Positions 17,770-26,024 of a stretch of 64,000 nt of DNA are shown here, piece after piece (the first letter of the stretch is position 1; each line of letters starts with the position of its first letter). Position numbers and translations under genes: made by a program. Origin of the DNA: Chitinophaga pinensis. Lineage in GTDB: Bacteria > Bacteroidota > Bacteroidia > Chitinophagales > Chitinophagaceae. Below the pieces are notes generated by a model that was not told the DNA's origin, did no database searches, and worked only from the letters and a program-made list of their open reading frames with translations. The stretch is taken from NCBI GenBank assembly GCA_902167325.1, contig LR632930.1:2728001-2792000 (forward strand). The letters are read 5' to 3'.

Positions 17770-17850
17770 AGGCGCTAAAATAGGCAAACCCGGTTAGAAA
17801 TTCTTTTCGGTAACTCCGGACCGGGGATTCGGTAGGTGGAATTAAACAAA

Positions 17851-17876
17851 AATGGCCGTCTTATAAGACGGCCATT
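17851..17876 (-). terminator. terminator, perfect 13-bp palindrome
   Basis: Thirteen bases on each side form a perfect palindrome with no unpaired loop, lying between the UbiA-like start and the end of the 17904 gene. It likely ends the minus-strand M48 operon. Confidence 0.65.
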
Positions 17877-17903
17877 CCTATTTTCAGACGGTTCTGAAGT
17901 ACA

Positions 17904-19454
17904 TCAACTAATCTTCTCCATCCGCATTTCCACTGTTTTTTCCTTGCGGTTATCCTCTACAATCAGCAGGAACCCGGGTTTGGCAGGCAGTATCGTGTTA
18001 CGTATTTCTTTGGAGATGATTGGAATCTCGTATTGGCGGAACTTCTGGCCGTTGTAGCGCAGGTACGTGAAATATCCCTTCTCATCGCCTGATGTACGAC
18101 GATTGTAATAGCAGATCGAGAAGTGACCGGGATCACCTCCGGGGTGGATATACCTGTATCCGAAAAGTCCCACACTTCGCATGGAGCGCGCCACCATATG
18201 GCGGTTCAGGAAATCCATCCGCGACATCATCCGCGTGGTTTGTTTATCGTACGTTACTGCTTTCACCAGCTTATCGATCTTGTTGAATTCGAGTATCACC
18301 ATATCGGCATTCGCCACGGTGGTAAACGAAGGCGTCATGTGGAAAGGGAGGAAGAGCGTGGAATGCACAACCCCATATGCATACACCCGGCGGTGGTATC
18401 CTTCCGCTGCCACGAAGATCTTACCATCTGGCCCGAGTGTGGCGTTGTGGAGGAAGAGGTAACCGTTTTCGTCGTTCTGGCCCTTCTTGTTACAGGTGTA
18501 ATGCCGGCTGATATCCGTTTCCCAGCTGTTATAAGTGCGGGTGAGGATGGCGCCGGTATTGCGGCTCACACGGTAAATGGCGATTCCTTTGCCGTTACTC
18601 TTCAGGTGCTTCACATCTTTCTCGAAATATTTACCCACCATCACAATCGTATCCTGACCGGGAACTGGTAGCACGGCAGAAGGCTCAAACTGCCATTTCT
18701 CTTTGTTGGAATTGATCTCGAAGGCTTTCTTTTTCGTGTAGATATTAAAAGCCATAATGCTGGACGACGAGCGGGAAGAACGGCGGTTGCTGATCTCGAG
18801 GAACAGCAGACTGTCCGTCTTCGCCAGGAAATCGGCCCGGAGGAAATCCCTGTCGGCCACACCCGGACTGAACTTCGAAGTCTTATGCTTCTGCACTTCA
18901 TAGAAATTGATATCGTACGTGCAGGTGCCGCGGCTCTGCCAGCGTACAAACACAGCCATATAGCCCTGGTTGCCCACTTCGAAAAGCGTGCGGTTACCTT
19001 CAGATTCATTGTGCAGGCTCATATCCTGCAGGTGCAGGCGGCGTTTGTTGGAATCGAAAGCGCGGGTATAGGTTTGCAGCAGCTCCCCGTTGTTGCTGTA
19101 GATACGGAGTTCGTACTTCTTATCCATGGGGTAGAAGAAGAGGAAAGCCATGCTGCTGTCGTTCGCTGCGGCTTCCTGCAGGCGAAGGTATGCGGTGGCT
19201 TTGAACTTGATGTTGCGGACGCGGTTCAGGTTTTCGTCCATCACATGCAGGGAATAGGCATTGGTAGTTTTGTCTATCTGATCGTTCTGCATGAGGAAGA
19301 AGTATCCGCCGATCTGGTTGTTCCGCTGGATGGTACCGCTGCTATATAACACAGAGCGGGTAGCTGCATCGCTGAGGCTGAGGGTCTTCTGTGCGAAGGC
19401 ACCCTGCATGCAGCAAAGTAAGGTAAGGAGGGAGAAAAGAATATTCCGGGTCAT
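17904..19454 (-). CDS. secreted protein of unknown function (516 aa)
   Basis: A signal peptide (FSLLTLLCCMQGAFAQ) precedes about 495 residues rich in alternating beta-strand segments (YFFLMQNDQ, YELRIYSNN, GYMAVFVRW, IAIYRVSR), consistent with a large beta-propeller-like periplasmic protein. No catalytic motif is seen and I do not recognise the family with confidence. It starts 3 bases after the stop of the M48 peptidase gene, so the two are almost certainly co-transcribed and may act together. Confidence 0.7.
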   Translation of the reverse strand: MTRNILFSLLTLLCCMQGAFAQKTLSLSDAATRSVLYSSGTIQRNNQIGGYFFLMQNDQIDKTTNAYSLHVMDENLNRVRNIKFKATAYLRLQEAAANDSSMAFLFFYPMDKKYELRIYSNNGELLQTYTRAFDSNKRRLHLQDMSLHNESEGNRTLFEVGNQGYMAVFVRWQSRGTCTYDINFYEVQKHKTSKFSPGVADRDFLRADFLAKTDSLLFLEISNRRSSRSSSSIMAFNIYTKKKAFEINSNKEKWQFEPSAVLPVPGQDTIVMVGKYFEKDVKHLKSNGKGIAIYRVSRNTGAILTRTYNSWETDISRHYTCNKKGQNDENGYLFLHNATLGPDGKIFVAAEGYHRRVYAYGVVHSTLFLPFHMTPSFTTVANADMVILEFNKIDKLVKAVTYDKQTTRMMSRMDFLNRHMVARSMRSVGLFGYRYIHPGGDPGHFSICYYNRRTSGDEKGYFTYLRYNGQKFRQYEIPIISKEIRNTILPAKPGFLLIVEDNRKEKTVEMRMEKIS

Positions 19455-19457
19455 GGA

Positions 19458-20870
19458 CTACATTTTTATGAAACCTTCGCTTTTGGCGAATTCTGATTGG
19501 AATTCAGGGTAGGCGGAAAGCTGGCCCTGGTAGCGTTGGAGGTAGTGGAAAGCGATCTGCGCGTATTCTTCCATGTACAGGTTCTGAACGAACTGCGCGA
19601 GGGTGTTGAACGATTCGCGGTTTTCCGGTGCGGGGAGGCGCAGCTTCTTGCCGAGGCGGTGCTGGCGCTGGAGGTAGAAGCAGTTGTTGAGGATACGCGC
19701 CACATGCATGATGAGGTACGGATCGTTGGGCGTTTTCTCCAGCATGGCTATGGTATAGTAGAGGCTTTCGGTATAGTTATCCTCCGCGAACGAGAACTCG
19801 ATGATCTCGAACTGGAACGCTTTGCGCAGGGAATCGAACCGCTGGGGGTGGATGCTGGAAACAGTTGCAACGGGCTTGCCGGCCAGGGCACTGTCGGCAG
19901 ACTGGTTGAAGGCGATCAGTTTATTGGCGCGCTCCACACAGTCGGGGTGCGTTTTGAGGGAGTCTTCCACTTTACGGTCGCGCAGGAGGGTGGCGTGTCC
20001 ACCGAGCAAACCGGCGTCCTTTTCCAGCCAGCGGTCCTGGAAACGGAGCTGAGGCGCATCAAAAAGGGTGCGCAGGTGTTTGGTCATGTCGATATCGTCT
20101 GCATCGATGTTATCGAGCAGCTGCATGGCGGTAACGGCAGCAGCGGGGTCGAAGCCGCTGTTGCGGAAATATACCAGTGCAAGTGAGTCGGCGTCCGATT
20201 CGTTGTTTCTGCTATGGCGGCGATTGTCGAACGTGAGGCCCTTGCTGAGTGCTTCCAGTTTCGAAAGCCGGTTGTACTGCACTTTCTTCAACTCCTTCAG
20301 CTCTTTCTGCAGCGAAGCGGAGTGCATGTTCTTCACATACTTCTCGATAGACTTCTCGCTGTGTTTCAGCACAGCATGCGCGATCTCATGGCAGAGTATA
20401 AAAGCGGCCTGATGCTCGTTTTCGAGGCGGGTAAAGAGTCCGATGTTGAAGAAGATGATACCCTGGCCTACGGAAGTGGCGTTGGGTGTTCCGGAGCGGG
20501 AGAAGAAGGCATGTAGCTTTTCGCGCTTCAGGTCAGGCGTTCCGGCCACGATGCGGTTCAGCATACTGTCGAGGTATTGCTGTGCAGTGGGGAGGGTGTA
20601 GATCTCTTTCTTCTGGAACCGGGATTTGATGTGGCGCCATCGTTGCGCGTAGATCTCGGAGTAATCCTTCTTGTGTTCTGCGGGTAGGTTGAGCTGGAGC
20701 GTGTCGTGCTCGCGTTCAAACTTCCGCATAATAGCATGTGTTCGGGTGCCGTCCACGATGGAAGGCTTGTACATGGGCTCCGGCGTCTGTTGGGCTAAAA
20801 GGGGAGATGCCAGCAGCAATAGTGGCAGCATCCGGCTTCCCTGCCGGCATGCCCTCAGTAGTGCATTCAT
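19458..20870 (-). CDS. exported M48-family metallopeptidase
   Basis: The 470-residue protein has a signal peptide (LPLLLLASPLLAQ) and a zinc-peptidase core with AFILCHEIAHAVLKHSE (HEIAH, about residues 160-164), followed by NNESDADSLALVYFRNSGFDP carrying the third metal ligand. This matches periplasmic M48 peptidases of the BepA/LoiP kind, which survey outer-membrane protein assembly. The C-terminal part is helical and could hold repeats. It is the first gene of a two-gene operon with the 17904 secreted protein. Confidence 0.87.
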   Translation of the reverse strand: MNALLRACRQGSRMLPLLLLASPLLAQQTPEPMYKPSIVDGTRTHAIMRKFEREHDTLQLNLPAEHKKDYSEIYAQRWRHIKSRFQKKEIYTLPTAQQYLDSMLNRIVAGTPDLKREKLHAFFSRSGTPNATSVGQGIIFFNIGLFTRLENEHQAAFILCHEIAHAVLKHSEKSIEKYVKNMHSASLQKELKELKKVQYNRLSKLEALSKGLTFDNRRHSRNNESDADSLALVYFRNSGFDPAAAVTAMQLLDNIDADDIDMTKHLRTLFDAPQLRFQDRWLEKDAGLLGGHATLLRDRKVEDSLKTHPDCVERANKLIAFNQSADSALAGKPVATVSSIHPQRFDSLRKAFQFEIIEFSFAEDNYTESLYYTIAMLEKTPNDPYLIMHVARILNNCFYLQRQHRLGKKLRLPAPENRESFNTLAQFVQNLYMEEYAQIAFHYLQRYQGQLSAYPEFQSEFAKSEGFIKM

Positions 20871-20963
20871 GGGTATAAGGGTTGAAAATCGGATGCAAAG
20901 AAATGATTTTCAGCCGGTATTCTTATTGCATGAACGTGTTATGGGAAGATTTGGGGGATAAAA

Positions 20964-20988
20964 AAGGCTCCCGGATAATGGGAGCCTT
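20964..20988 (-). terminator. terminator between M48 and carboxylase genes
   Basis: A 9-bp perfect stem (20964-20972 with 20980-20988) with A/T flanks; it probably ends the carboxylase transcript on the minus strand. Confidence 0.6.
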
Positions 20989-21009
20989 CATATCGTTCAG
21001 CCGGTACTG

Positions 21010-22548
21010 TTACAAAGGAATATTCCCGTGTTTCTTCTTAGGCATGTCTACCACTTTGTTTTCCAGCATGGCGTAGCCTTTGATGAGTTTTTCGCGGGTG
21101 GTGTCGGGGATCACTACTTCATCGATGTATCCTTTTTCTGCGGCGAGGTACGGGTTGGCGAACTTCTCGGTGTATTCAGACACCAGTTCGTTCATGCGTA
21201 CTTCGGGATTGGGAGATGCGTCGATTTCTCTTTTATAGATGATCTCTACCGCGCCTTTAGGGCCCATCACGGCGATCTCCGCCTGCGGGAAGGCGAAGTT
21301 GAGATCGGCTCCGATGTGCTTGGAGTTCATTACGCAATACGCGCCGCCATAAGCTTTGCGGGTGGTAACGGTGATCTTGGGAACAGTGGCTTCGCTGAGG
21401 GCGAAGAGCAGTTTGGCGCCGTTGGTGATGATGCCGTTCCACTCCTGATCGGTACCGGGCAGGAAGCCGGGTACATCTACCAGCACCAGCAGCGGGATGT
21501 TGAAGGCATCGCAGAAGCGGGTAAAGCGGGCACCTTTTACGGAGGCATGGATATCGAGTACACCGGCGAGTATGGCGGGCTGGTTAGCCACGATGCCGAT
21601 GCTGCGGCCGGCGATGCGGGCAAAGCCTACGATGATATTATCTGCAAAATCCTTGTGCACTTCGAGGAAGCTGTCGCCATCCGTCAATTCGGCGATGACA
21701 TCTTTCATATCGTAAGGCTGATTCGGATTTTCGGGGATCATATTGTTGAGCGCGGGCCTTTTCTCATTGGCCGGTTCATAGGGGAGGGAAGGCGCAGTTT
21801 CTTCGCAGTTCTGGGGCATGAAGGAAAGCATGTCGCGGATGGTGCGGATGCACGCTACTTCATTTGCACAGGCGAAATGCGTAACGCCGCTTTTGGTGGC
21901 ATGCGTTTGTGCGCCACCGAGGGCCTCACTGGTCACTTCTTCGTGGGTAACGGTCTTCACCACGTTAGGACCGGTCACGAACATGTAGGAGGTGTTTTCC
22001 ACCATGAGGATGAAGTCGGTAATAGCGGGGGAGTAAACGGCTCCGCCGGCGCAGGGGCCCATGATGGCGGATATCTGCGGGATAACGCCGGAAGCGCGGG
22101 TATTACGGTAGAAGATATCAGCGTATCCGGCGAGGCTTACCACACCTTCCTGTATACGGGCACCGCCGCTGTCGTTCAGTCCGATGAGGGGAGCGCCGTT
22201 TTCCATGGCCAGATCCATGATGCGGCATATTTTGCGGGCATGGGGCTCGGAAAGACTGCCGCCGTATACCGTAAAGTCCTGTGAGAATACATACACAAGG
22301 CGGCCGTTGATGGTGCCGTAACCGGTTACCACACCATCACCGGGAAATTGTTCCTGATCGGTGGTCATACCACGGTTGCGGTTATGAACGAACATACCGA
22401 TCTCTTCGAAGGAACCTTCGTCGAGCAATAGCTGCAGCCTTTCACGGGCTGTGAGCTTACCTTTTTTGTGTTGTGAATCGATTCGTGCCTGGCCTCCGCC
22501 GAGTTGAGCTTCGGCGATTTTGGATTGCAGTTCCTGGATCTTACTCAT
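21010..22548 (-). CDS. pccB: acyl-CoA carboxylase carboxyltransferase (beta) subunit
   Basis: The 512-residue protein matches the beta subunit of propionyl-/acetyl-CoA carboxylases: [22 protein letters not shown] at the N-terminus, the oxyanion-hole segments GGARIQEGV and [12 protein letters not shown], and in the C-terminal half [25 protein letters not shown] and [12 protein letters not shown]. It moves the carboxyl group from biotin to acyl-CoA in the cytoplasm. No alpha/biotin subunit is adjacent, so it could also serve a decarboxylase complex. Biotin use agrees with the bioB gene nearby. Confidence 0.93.
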   Translation of the reverse strand: MSKIQELQSKIAEAQLGGGQARIDSQHKKGKLTARERLQLLLDEGSFEEIGMFVHNRNRGMTTDQEQFPGDGVVTGYGTINGRLVYVFSQDFTVYGGSLSEPHARKICRIMDLAMENGAPLIGLNDSGGARIQEGVVSLAGYADIFYRNTRASGVIPQISAIMGPCAGGAVYSPAITDFILMVENTSYMFVTGPNVVKTVTHEEVTSEALGGAQTHATKSGVTHFACANEVACIRTIRDMLSFMPQNCEETAPSLPYEPANEKRPALNNMIPENPNQPYDMKDVIAELTDGDSFLEVHKDFADNIIVGFARIAGRSIGIVANQPAILAGVLDIHASVKGARFTRFCDAFNIPLLVLVDVPGFLPGTDQEWNGIITNGAKLLFALSEATVPKITVTTRKAYGGAYCVMNSKHIGADLNFAFPQAEIAVMGPKGAVEIIYKREIDASPNPEVRMNELVSEYTEKFANPYLAAEKGYIDEVVIPDTTREKLIKGYAMLENKVVDMPKKKHGNIPL

Positions 22549-22589
22549 AAATGTAAATGTACGGAATGCCGTTCATTCACCGGAAAGAT

Positions 22590-23042
22590 TTAGTTGCGGA
22601 TCACGATCTTGGGCAGGGTGATGGTATCGCTGGAATTACCGGCATTATCTAATACGAATATTCTAAGCTGACTGGTATCCGGAGTGGTAACAGGAGAAGC
22701 CCAGTGTGCGGGGAGGAAGTTGCCTTCGCGTACATCGCTCATGATAAGGACCATCTCCGCATCGAGCTTTACGCCTTTATGCGTTTCCAGTTTAGGGAGG
22801 GGCATCTGGTCGTACTTTTCGATGTCTGGATAGTGGTAGAGGTCCACCACATTCCAGGTGCCTTCGAGGTCGCCATCACCATCTTTTACATTGAAATAGA
22901 GATAGTATTCCTGCTGCTCTTTGGGTATATCCGTGGCGGAGGCGGATTTGAAGGTCAGGATCGGCTTGGTGCCAGTACCTTTATCCTTATTGCAGCCCAG
23001 CATTGCCAGCATGATTGCGGAGAGAGTGAGGAATTTCTTCAT
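22590..23042 (-). CDS. lipoprotein of unknown function (150 aa)
   Basis: A short lipoprotein (lipobox LAMLGC, Cys17) is followed by about 130 residues with a beta-sandwich look: YYLYFNVKDGDGDLEGTW and QLRIFVLDNAGNSSDTITLPKI resemble Ig/PKD-like strands. It lies 41 bases upstream of the end of the carboxylase start region, with its own full consensus promoter. I do not recognise a named family. A longer open frame continues upstream but is antisense to the LuxE-like gene and is not real. Confidence 0.72.
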   Translation of the reverse strand: MKKFLTLSAIMLAMLGCNKDKGTGTKPILTFKSASATDIPKEQQEYYLYFNVKDGDGDLEGTWNVVDLYHYPDIEKYDQMPLPKLETHKGVKLDAEMVLIMSDVREGNFLPAHWASPVTTPDTSQLRIFVLDNAGNSSDTITLPKIVIRN

Positions 23043-23046
23043 ATGA

Positions 23047-23076
23047 CAAACGTACATTAAATTAGGCAAAAGGCAA
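23047..23076 (-). promoter_or_regulatory. full consensus promoter of the 22590-23042 gene
   Basis: On the minus strand TTG (23074-23076), 19 bases, then TACGTTTG (23047-23054). The element ends 4 bases before the ATG, predicting a leaderless or near-leaderless mRNA. Confidence 0.6.
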
Positions 23077-23110
23077 AGTGCCCGGTTATTTAACGCTCCC
23101 TTCGGTTGCT

Positions 23111-23144
23111 TTGTTACATAAACGTTCCGGGATTCGTAAATTTG
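23111..23144 (+). promoter_or_regulatory. promoter of the LuxE-like gene
   Basis: TTG (23111-23113), 23 bases, then TAAATTTG (23137-23144). The element ends 6 bases before the ATG at 23151. Confidence 0.55.
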
Positions 23145-23150
23145 CCGTTC

Positions 23151-24128
23151 ATGAAGAGCGAAATCGTTGACAGGATATTTACGGAAAAGGACCCCATGGC
23201 CCTTGTACCGGCCATTTTCCGGTACCAGTACGAAGGAAATACCCTTTACCGGGCTTTTGTGGATGCACTGAAGGTAGACCCTTCTGCCGTCCTGACCCCG
23301 GAACAGGTACCCTATCTCCCCATTTCGTTCTTCAAAACCCACCGCATCACCACCGGCGAATTTGAGCCATCCGTTGTATTTGAAAGCAGCGGCACCACGC
23401 AAACCACCAACAGCCGCCACCTGGTGAAGGATACGGCGCTCTATACACGTAGTTTCCTCGAAGCCTTCCGGCAGTTCTACGGTCCGGTGGAAGATTTTGT
23501 GGTGCTGGGCCTCCTGCCCTCGTACCTCGAAAGGAGTAACTCCTCGCTGGTGTATATGGTGGAGGATATGATCCGCCGCAGCAACCGCCCGGAAAGCGGT
23601 TTTTACCTCTACGAACATGAAAAGCTGGCAGAAACGCTCCTGGCCCTTGAAGCACGCCGCCAGCCCGTGCTGCTCATAGGTGTTACATTCGCCCTGCTGG
23701 ATTTCGCGGAAAACCACCGCATGAACCTGCAGCATACCATTGTTATGGAAACCGGGGGCATGAAAGGCCGCCGGGAAGAATGGACCCGCGAAGAACTGCA
23801 CGCCTTCCTGCAGGAACGCTTGGGTACCAACGCCATCCATGCGGAATATGGGATGACGGAGCTGCTTTCCCAAGCTTATTCCAAAGGGCGCGGGGTATTT
23901 GAATGCCCGCCATGGATGAAAGTGCTCGTGCGGGACGAGAACGACCCCTTCCAGCTGAGTACCTCCTCCTCCGCCGGCGTCATCAACGTCATCGACCTCG
24001 CCAATATCGACTCCTGCTCCTTCATTGCTACAGACGATATAGGCCGTATCCATGCTAATGGCAACTTCGAAGTATTAGGCCGGCTCGACCGTTCCGCACT
24101 CCGGGGATGCAGTCTTATGGTGAGTTAG
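23151..24128 (+). CDS. LuxE/PaaK-like acyl-activating enzyme
   Basis: This 325-residue protein resembles the LuxE acyl-protein synthetase family within the adenylate-forming superfamily. It has PYLPISFFKTHRI, the phosphate-binding FESSGTTQTTNSRH (about 77-90), METGGMKGRREEW and IHAEYGMTELLSQAYS, and ends with the short DIGRIH/LGRLDRS lid. It should activate a carboxylate with ATP; the substrate is unknown and no luciferase or LuxC/D genes are near. It is transcribed alone from a promoter at its start codon. Confidence 0.8.
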   Translation: MKSEIVDRIFTEKDPMALVPAIFRYQYEGNTLYRAFVDALKVDPSAVLTPEQVPYLPISFFKTHRITTGEFEPSVVFESSGTTQTTNSRHLVKDTALYTRSFLEAFRQFYGPVEDFVVLGLLPSYLERSNSSLVYMVEDMIRRSNRPESGFYLYEHEKLAETLLALEARRQPVLLIGVTFALLDFAENHRMNLQHTIVMETGGMKGRREEWTREELHAFLQERLGTNAIHAEYGMTELLSQAYSKGRGVFECPPWMKVLVRDENDPFQLSTSSSAGVINVIDLANIDSCSFIATDDIGRIHANGNFEVLGRLDRSALRGCSLMVS

Positions 24129-24182
24129 TATTGTGATTTAAAATAATATGAGTACTTTTCAGGCGGCATATCGCCTGAACCT

Positions 24183-25010
24183 ATGAAGAAACCTATACTC
24201 ACAGCAGCGGTCCTGTTCCTGCTTGCGCCTGTTGCGCATGCCCAGCTTTTGGAGAAAATCACGAAAATTACCGGAAAGAAGAAAGCCGCGGAAGAAACGG
24301 CAGCTCCTGCCATGCCCGATCCCACGTTGATAATCGGGGGAGATGAGTCCGTGCGCATCGATTCCGCTTACGAATATGACTGGGCGGTGTACCAGGAAAG
24401 CGAGGCTTTTCAGGGTAACCAGCGGGTGATCGATGGTGGGGAGGATATCGTCATCTATTACAGCAGTACCCAGCCGGCCTTCCATATACAGATGAAAAGC
24501 CGGAGTACCGGTACGCGGTATTATTTTTTCGGGGATTTCGAGAAAGAGTCGCAATTGAAGCTGGCAGGGGTGGCGGGTGTAGCCAGCGGCGATAAGGCAA
24601 AGCTGGAACTGGAGGGCATGGAGCCGGTATACCCCGGGGAGATCGGGTACCTGAGCGAGCTGCGCCGCACAGGGTCTAAGAAAGTGATAGCGGGCGTGGC
24701 CTGCGAGGAGTATGTAGCCCAGAACCTCCGGCACGACCCACGGGTGGTCAATACTTCACATAGTAAAGTGACGGCTTATGTATGGATCCCCATGGACCCG
24801 CACTCCGTATTCCCCGGCTATTCCCTGATGCCGGAGCATTTTAAGCTGCAGATAGAGCGCATGCGCCGTGAGGGTTCCTACCCGCCTGTGGTAATGCCGC
24901 TGGAAATGTTCCTGGAATATGGTAATGGCGATAAGGTGTTTACCCATACCACCCACATCATCGTTAAGGAAAGGCGGAAAGTGCATGTGGCGGACATCAA
25001 CCAACGGTAA
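24183..25010 (+). CDS. exported DUF4412-like protein
   Basis: A 275-residue protein with a clear signal peptide (ILTAAVLFLLAPVAHAQ), a charged helix (KITKITGKKKAAEET) and a beta-rich body (YDWAVYQESE, DIVIYYSS, THTTHIIVKER). The segment GSKKVIAGVACEEYVAQN is the kind of motif seen in DUF4412 proteins, periplasmic proteins of unknown function. Probably periplasmic or outer-membrane associated. A weak hairpin follows the stop. The family name is from memory of the motif pattern and is not certain. Confidence 0.62.
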   Translation: MKKPILTAAVLFLLAPVAHAQLLEKITKITGKKKAAEETAAPAMPDPTLIIGGDESVRIDSAYEYDWAVYQESEAFQGNQRVIDGGEDIVIYYSSTQPAFHIQMKSRSTGTRYYFFGDFEKESQLKLAGVAGVASGDKAKLELEGMEPVYPGEIGYLSELRRTGSKKVIAGVACEEYVAQNLRHDPRVVNTSHSKVTAYVWIPMDPHSVFPGYSLMPEHFKLQIERMRREGSYPPVVMPLEMFLEYGNGDKVFTHTTHIIVKERRKVHVADINQR

Positions 25011-25015
25011 ACAAA

Positions 25016-25043
25016 AACCGGCTCCCGCTATGGGAACCGGTTT
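25016..25043 (+). terminator. hairpin after the DUF4412-like gene
   Basis: An 11-bp stem (25016-25026 with 25032-25042, one mismatch) with only a short T tail; a moderate terminator. The rest of the 25044-25297 gap shows nothing else I can support. Confidence 0.5.
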
Positions 25044-25297
25044 GTGCGCCACGGTTCAAATATCTCGTGCACATAGTCAGGCGTTCAATGGGTTTTACAG
25101 GACCGTCCGTTCATGGGGCTTATGGCGGATGAAAGGCCGGCCTGCGAACAGGCGTAGAATGGCGGAGGAGACCTGTTGAAACGATGCCTCTAAAGTATAC
25201 GCCAGAATGTAAAACTTATGTGAAATGTTTGCAAAACAAATGTGAAAGTTGTGTAGCCTTCTGTATATTGGATCAGCAAATAAAAAACCTTCCCAAC

Positions 25298-25927
25298 ATG
25301 CGAAAAATTGCCACCATCCTTTTCATCAGCGGTTCAGCCGTCCTGATGTCTTTCAACGCTCCCGTTTCACTGACGCAGCCTGCTGTAAAAGAGGCTAAAG
25401 CGCCGGTTGCCTATAAAGTAGACGGTACTAAAAGCAAAATCGCCTGGCTCGCCAAGAAAGTGACCGGCTCCCATAATGGTTTCATCTCCGTAACCGGCGG
25501 CGATCTGCAGGTAGACGGCTCCTCCCTTACCGGCGGCAGCTTTACGGTTGATACCCGTACCATGACCGTAGATGATATCAAAGACGCTAACGGTAACGCC
25601 CGTTTGCTCAACCACTTGAAAAGCGACGATTTCTTTTCCGTGGAAAAGCATCCGAACGCTACATTCGTGATCACTTCCGTTAAAAAGAAATCCGGTTCTA
25701 CCCACGACATTACCGGTAACCTCACCATCAAAGGCATCACCCAGCCGGTAACATTCCCTGCAGAGGTGGTAGTGAACGGCAGCCAGCTGAATGCTAAAGC
25801 CACCATTACGATCGACCGTACCAAGTTCGACATCAAGTACCGCTCCAAGAGCTTCTTCGAGAACCTCGGCGATAAAACGATCTATGACGAGTTTACCCTC
25901 GATGTGGAGCTGGTAGCGACTAAATAA
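25298..25927 (+). CDS. YceI-family periplasmic protein
   Basis: The 209-residue protein has a signal sequence (IATILFISGSAVLMSFNA) and the YceI lipocalin-like fold: VDGTKSKIAWLAKKVTGSHNGFISVTGG, then DDIKDANGNARLLNHLKSDDFFSVEKHPNATFVITSV and the C-terminal FENLGDKTIYDEFTLDVELVA. YceI proteins bind polyisoprenoid-like lipids in the periplasm. I chose the ATG at 25298; the frame extends upstream without family sequence. It is a single gene ending at a strong terminator. Confidence 0.92.
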   Translation: MRKIATILFISGSAVLMSFNAPVSLTQPAVKEAKAPVAYKVDGTKSKIAWLAKKVTGSHNGFISVTGGDLQVDGSSLTGGSFTVDTRTMTVDDIKDANGNARLLNHLKSDDFFSVEKHPNATFVITSVKKKSGSTHDITGNLTIKGITQPVTFPAEVVVNGSQLNAKATITIDRTKFDIKYRSKSFFENLGDKTIYDEFTLDVELVATK

Positions 25928-25950
25928 TCACTGGTTTCATACCAAACCAA

Positions 25951-25986
25951 AAAGCCCGGGTGCATTCAGTTGCACCCGGGCTTTTT
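25951..25986. terminator. strong bidirectional terminator
   Basis: A perfect 14-bp GC-rich stem (25951-25964 with 25971-25984), A-rich before and T-rich after, lies between the convergent YceI and sulfatase genes and can serve both. Confidence 0.85.
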
Positions 25987-26024
25987 ACATTTTGCCTGAT
26001 TGGCTATTGTTTTATACAGAAGCA

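Noticed and set aside
21028..22284. 418-codon plus-strand open frame opposite pccB
   Set aside because: The minus strand carries a full-length carboxylase with all motifs; the plus frame has none.
23043..24053. N-terminal extension of the 22590 lipoprotein
   Set aside because: The extended frame is antisense to the LuxE-like gene; the lipoprotein signal and a full consensus promoter mark the start at 23042.
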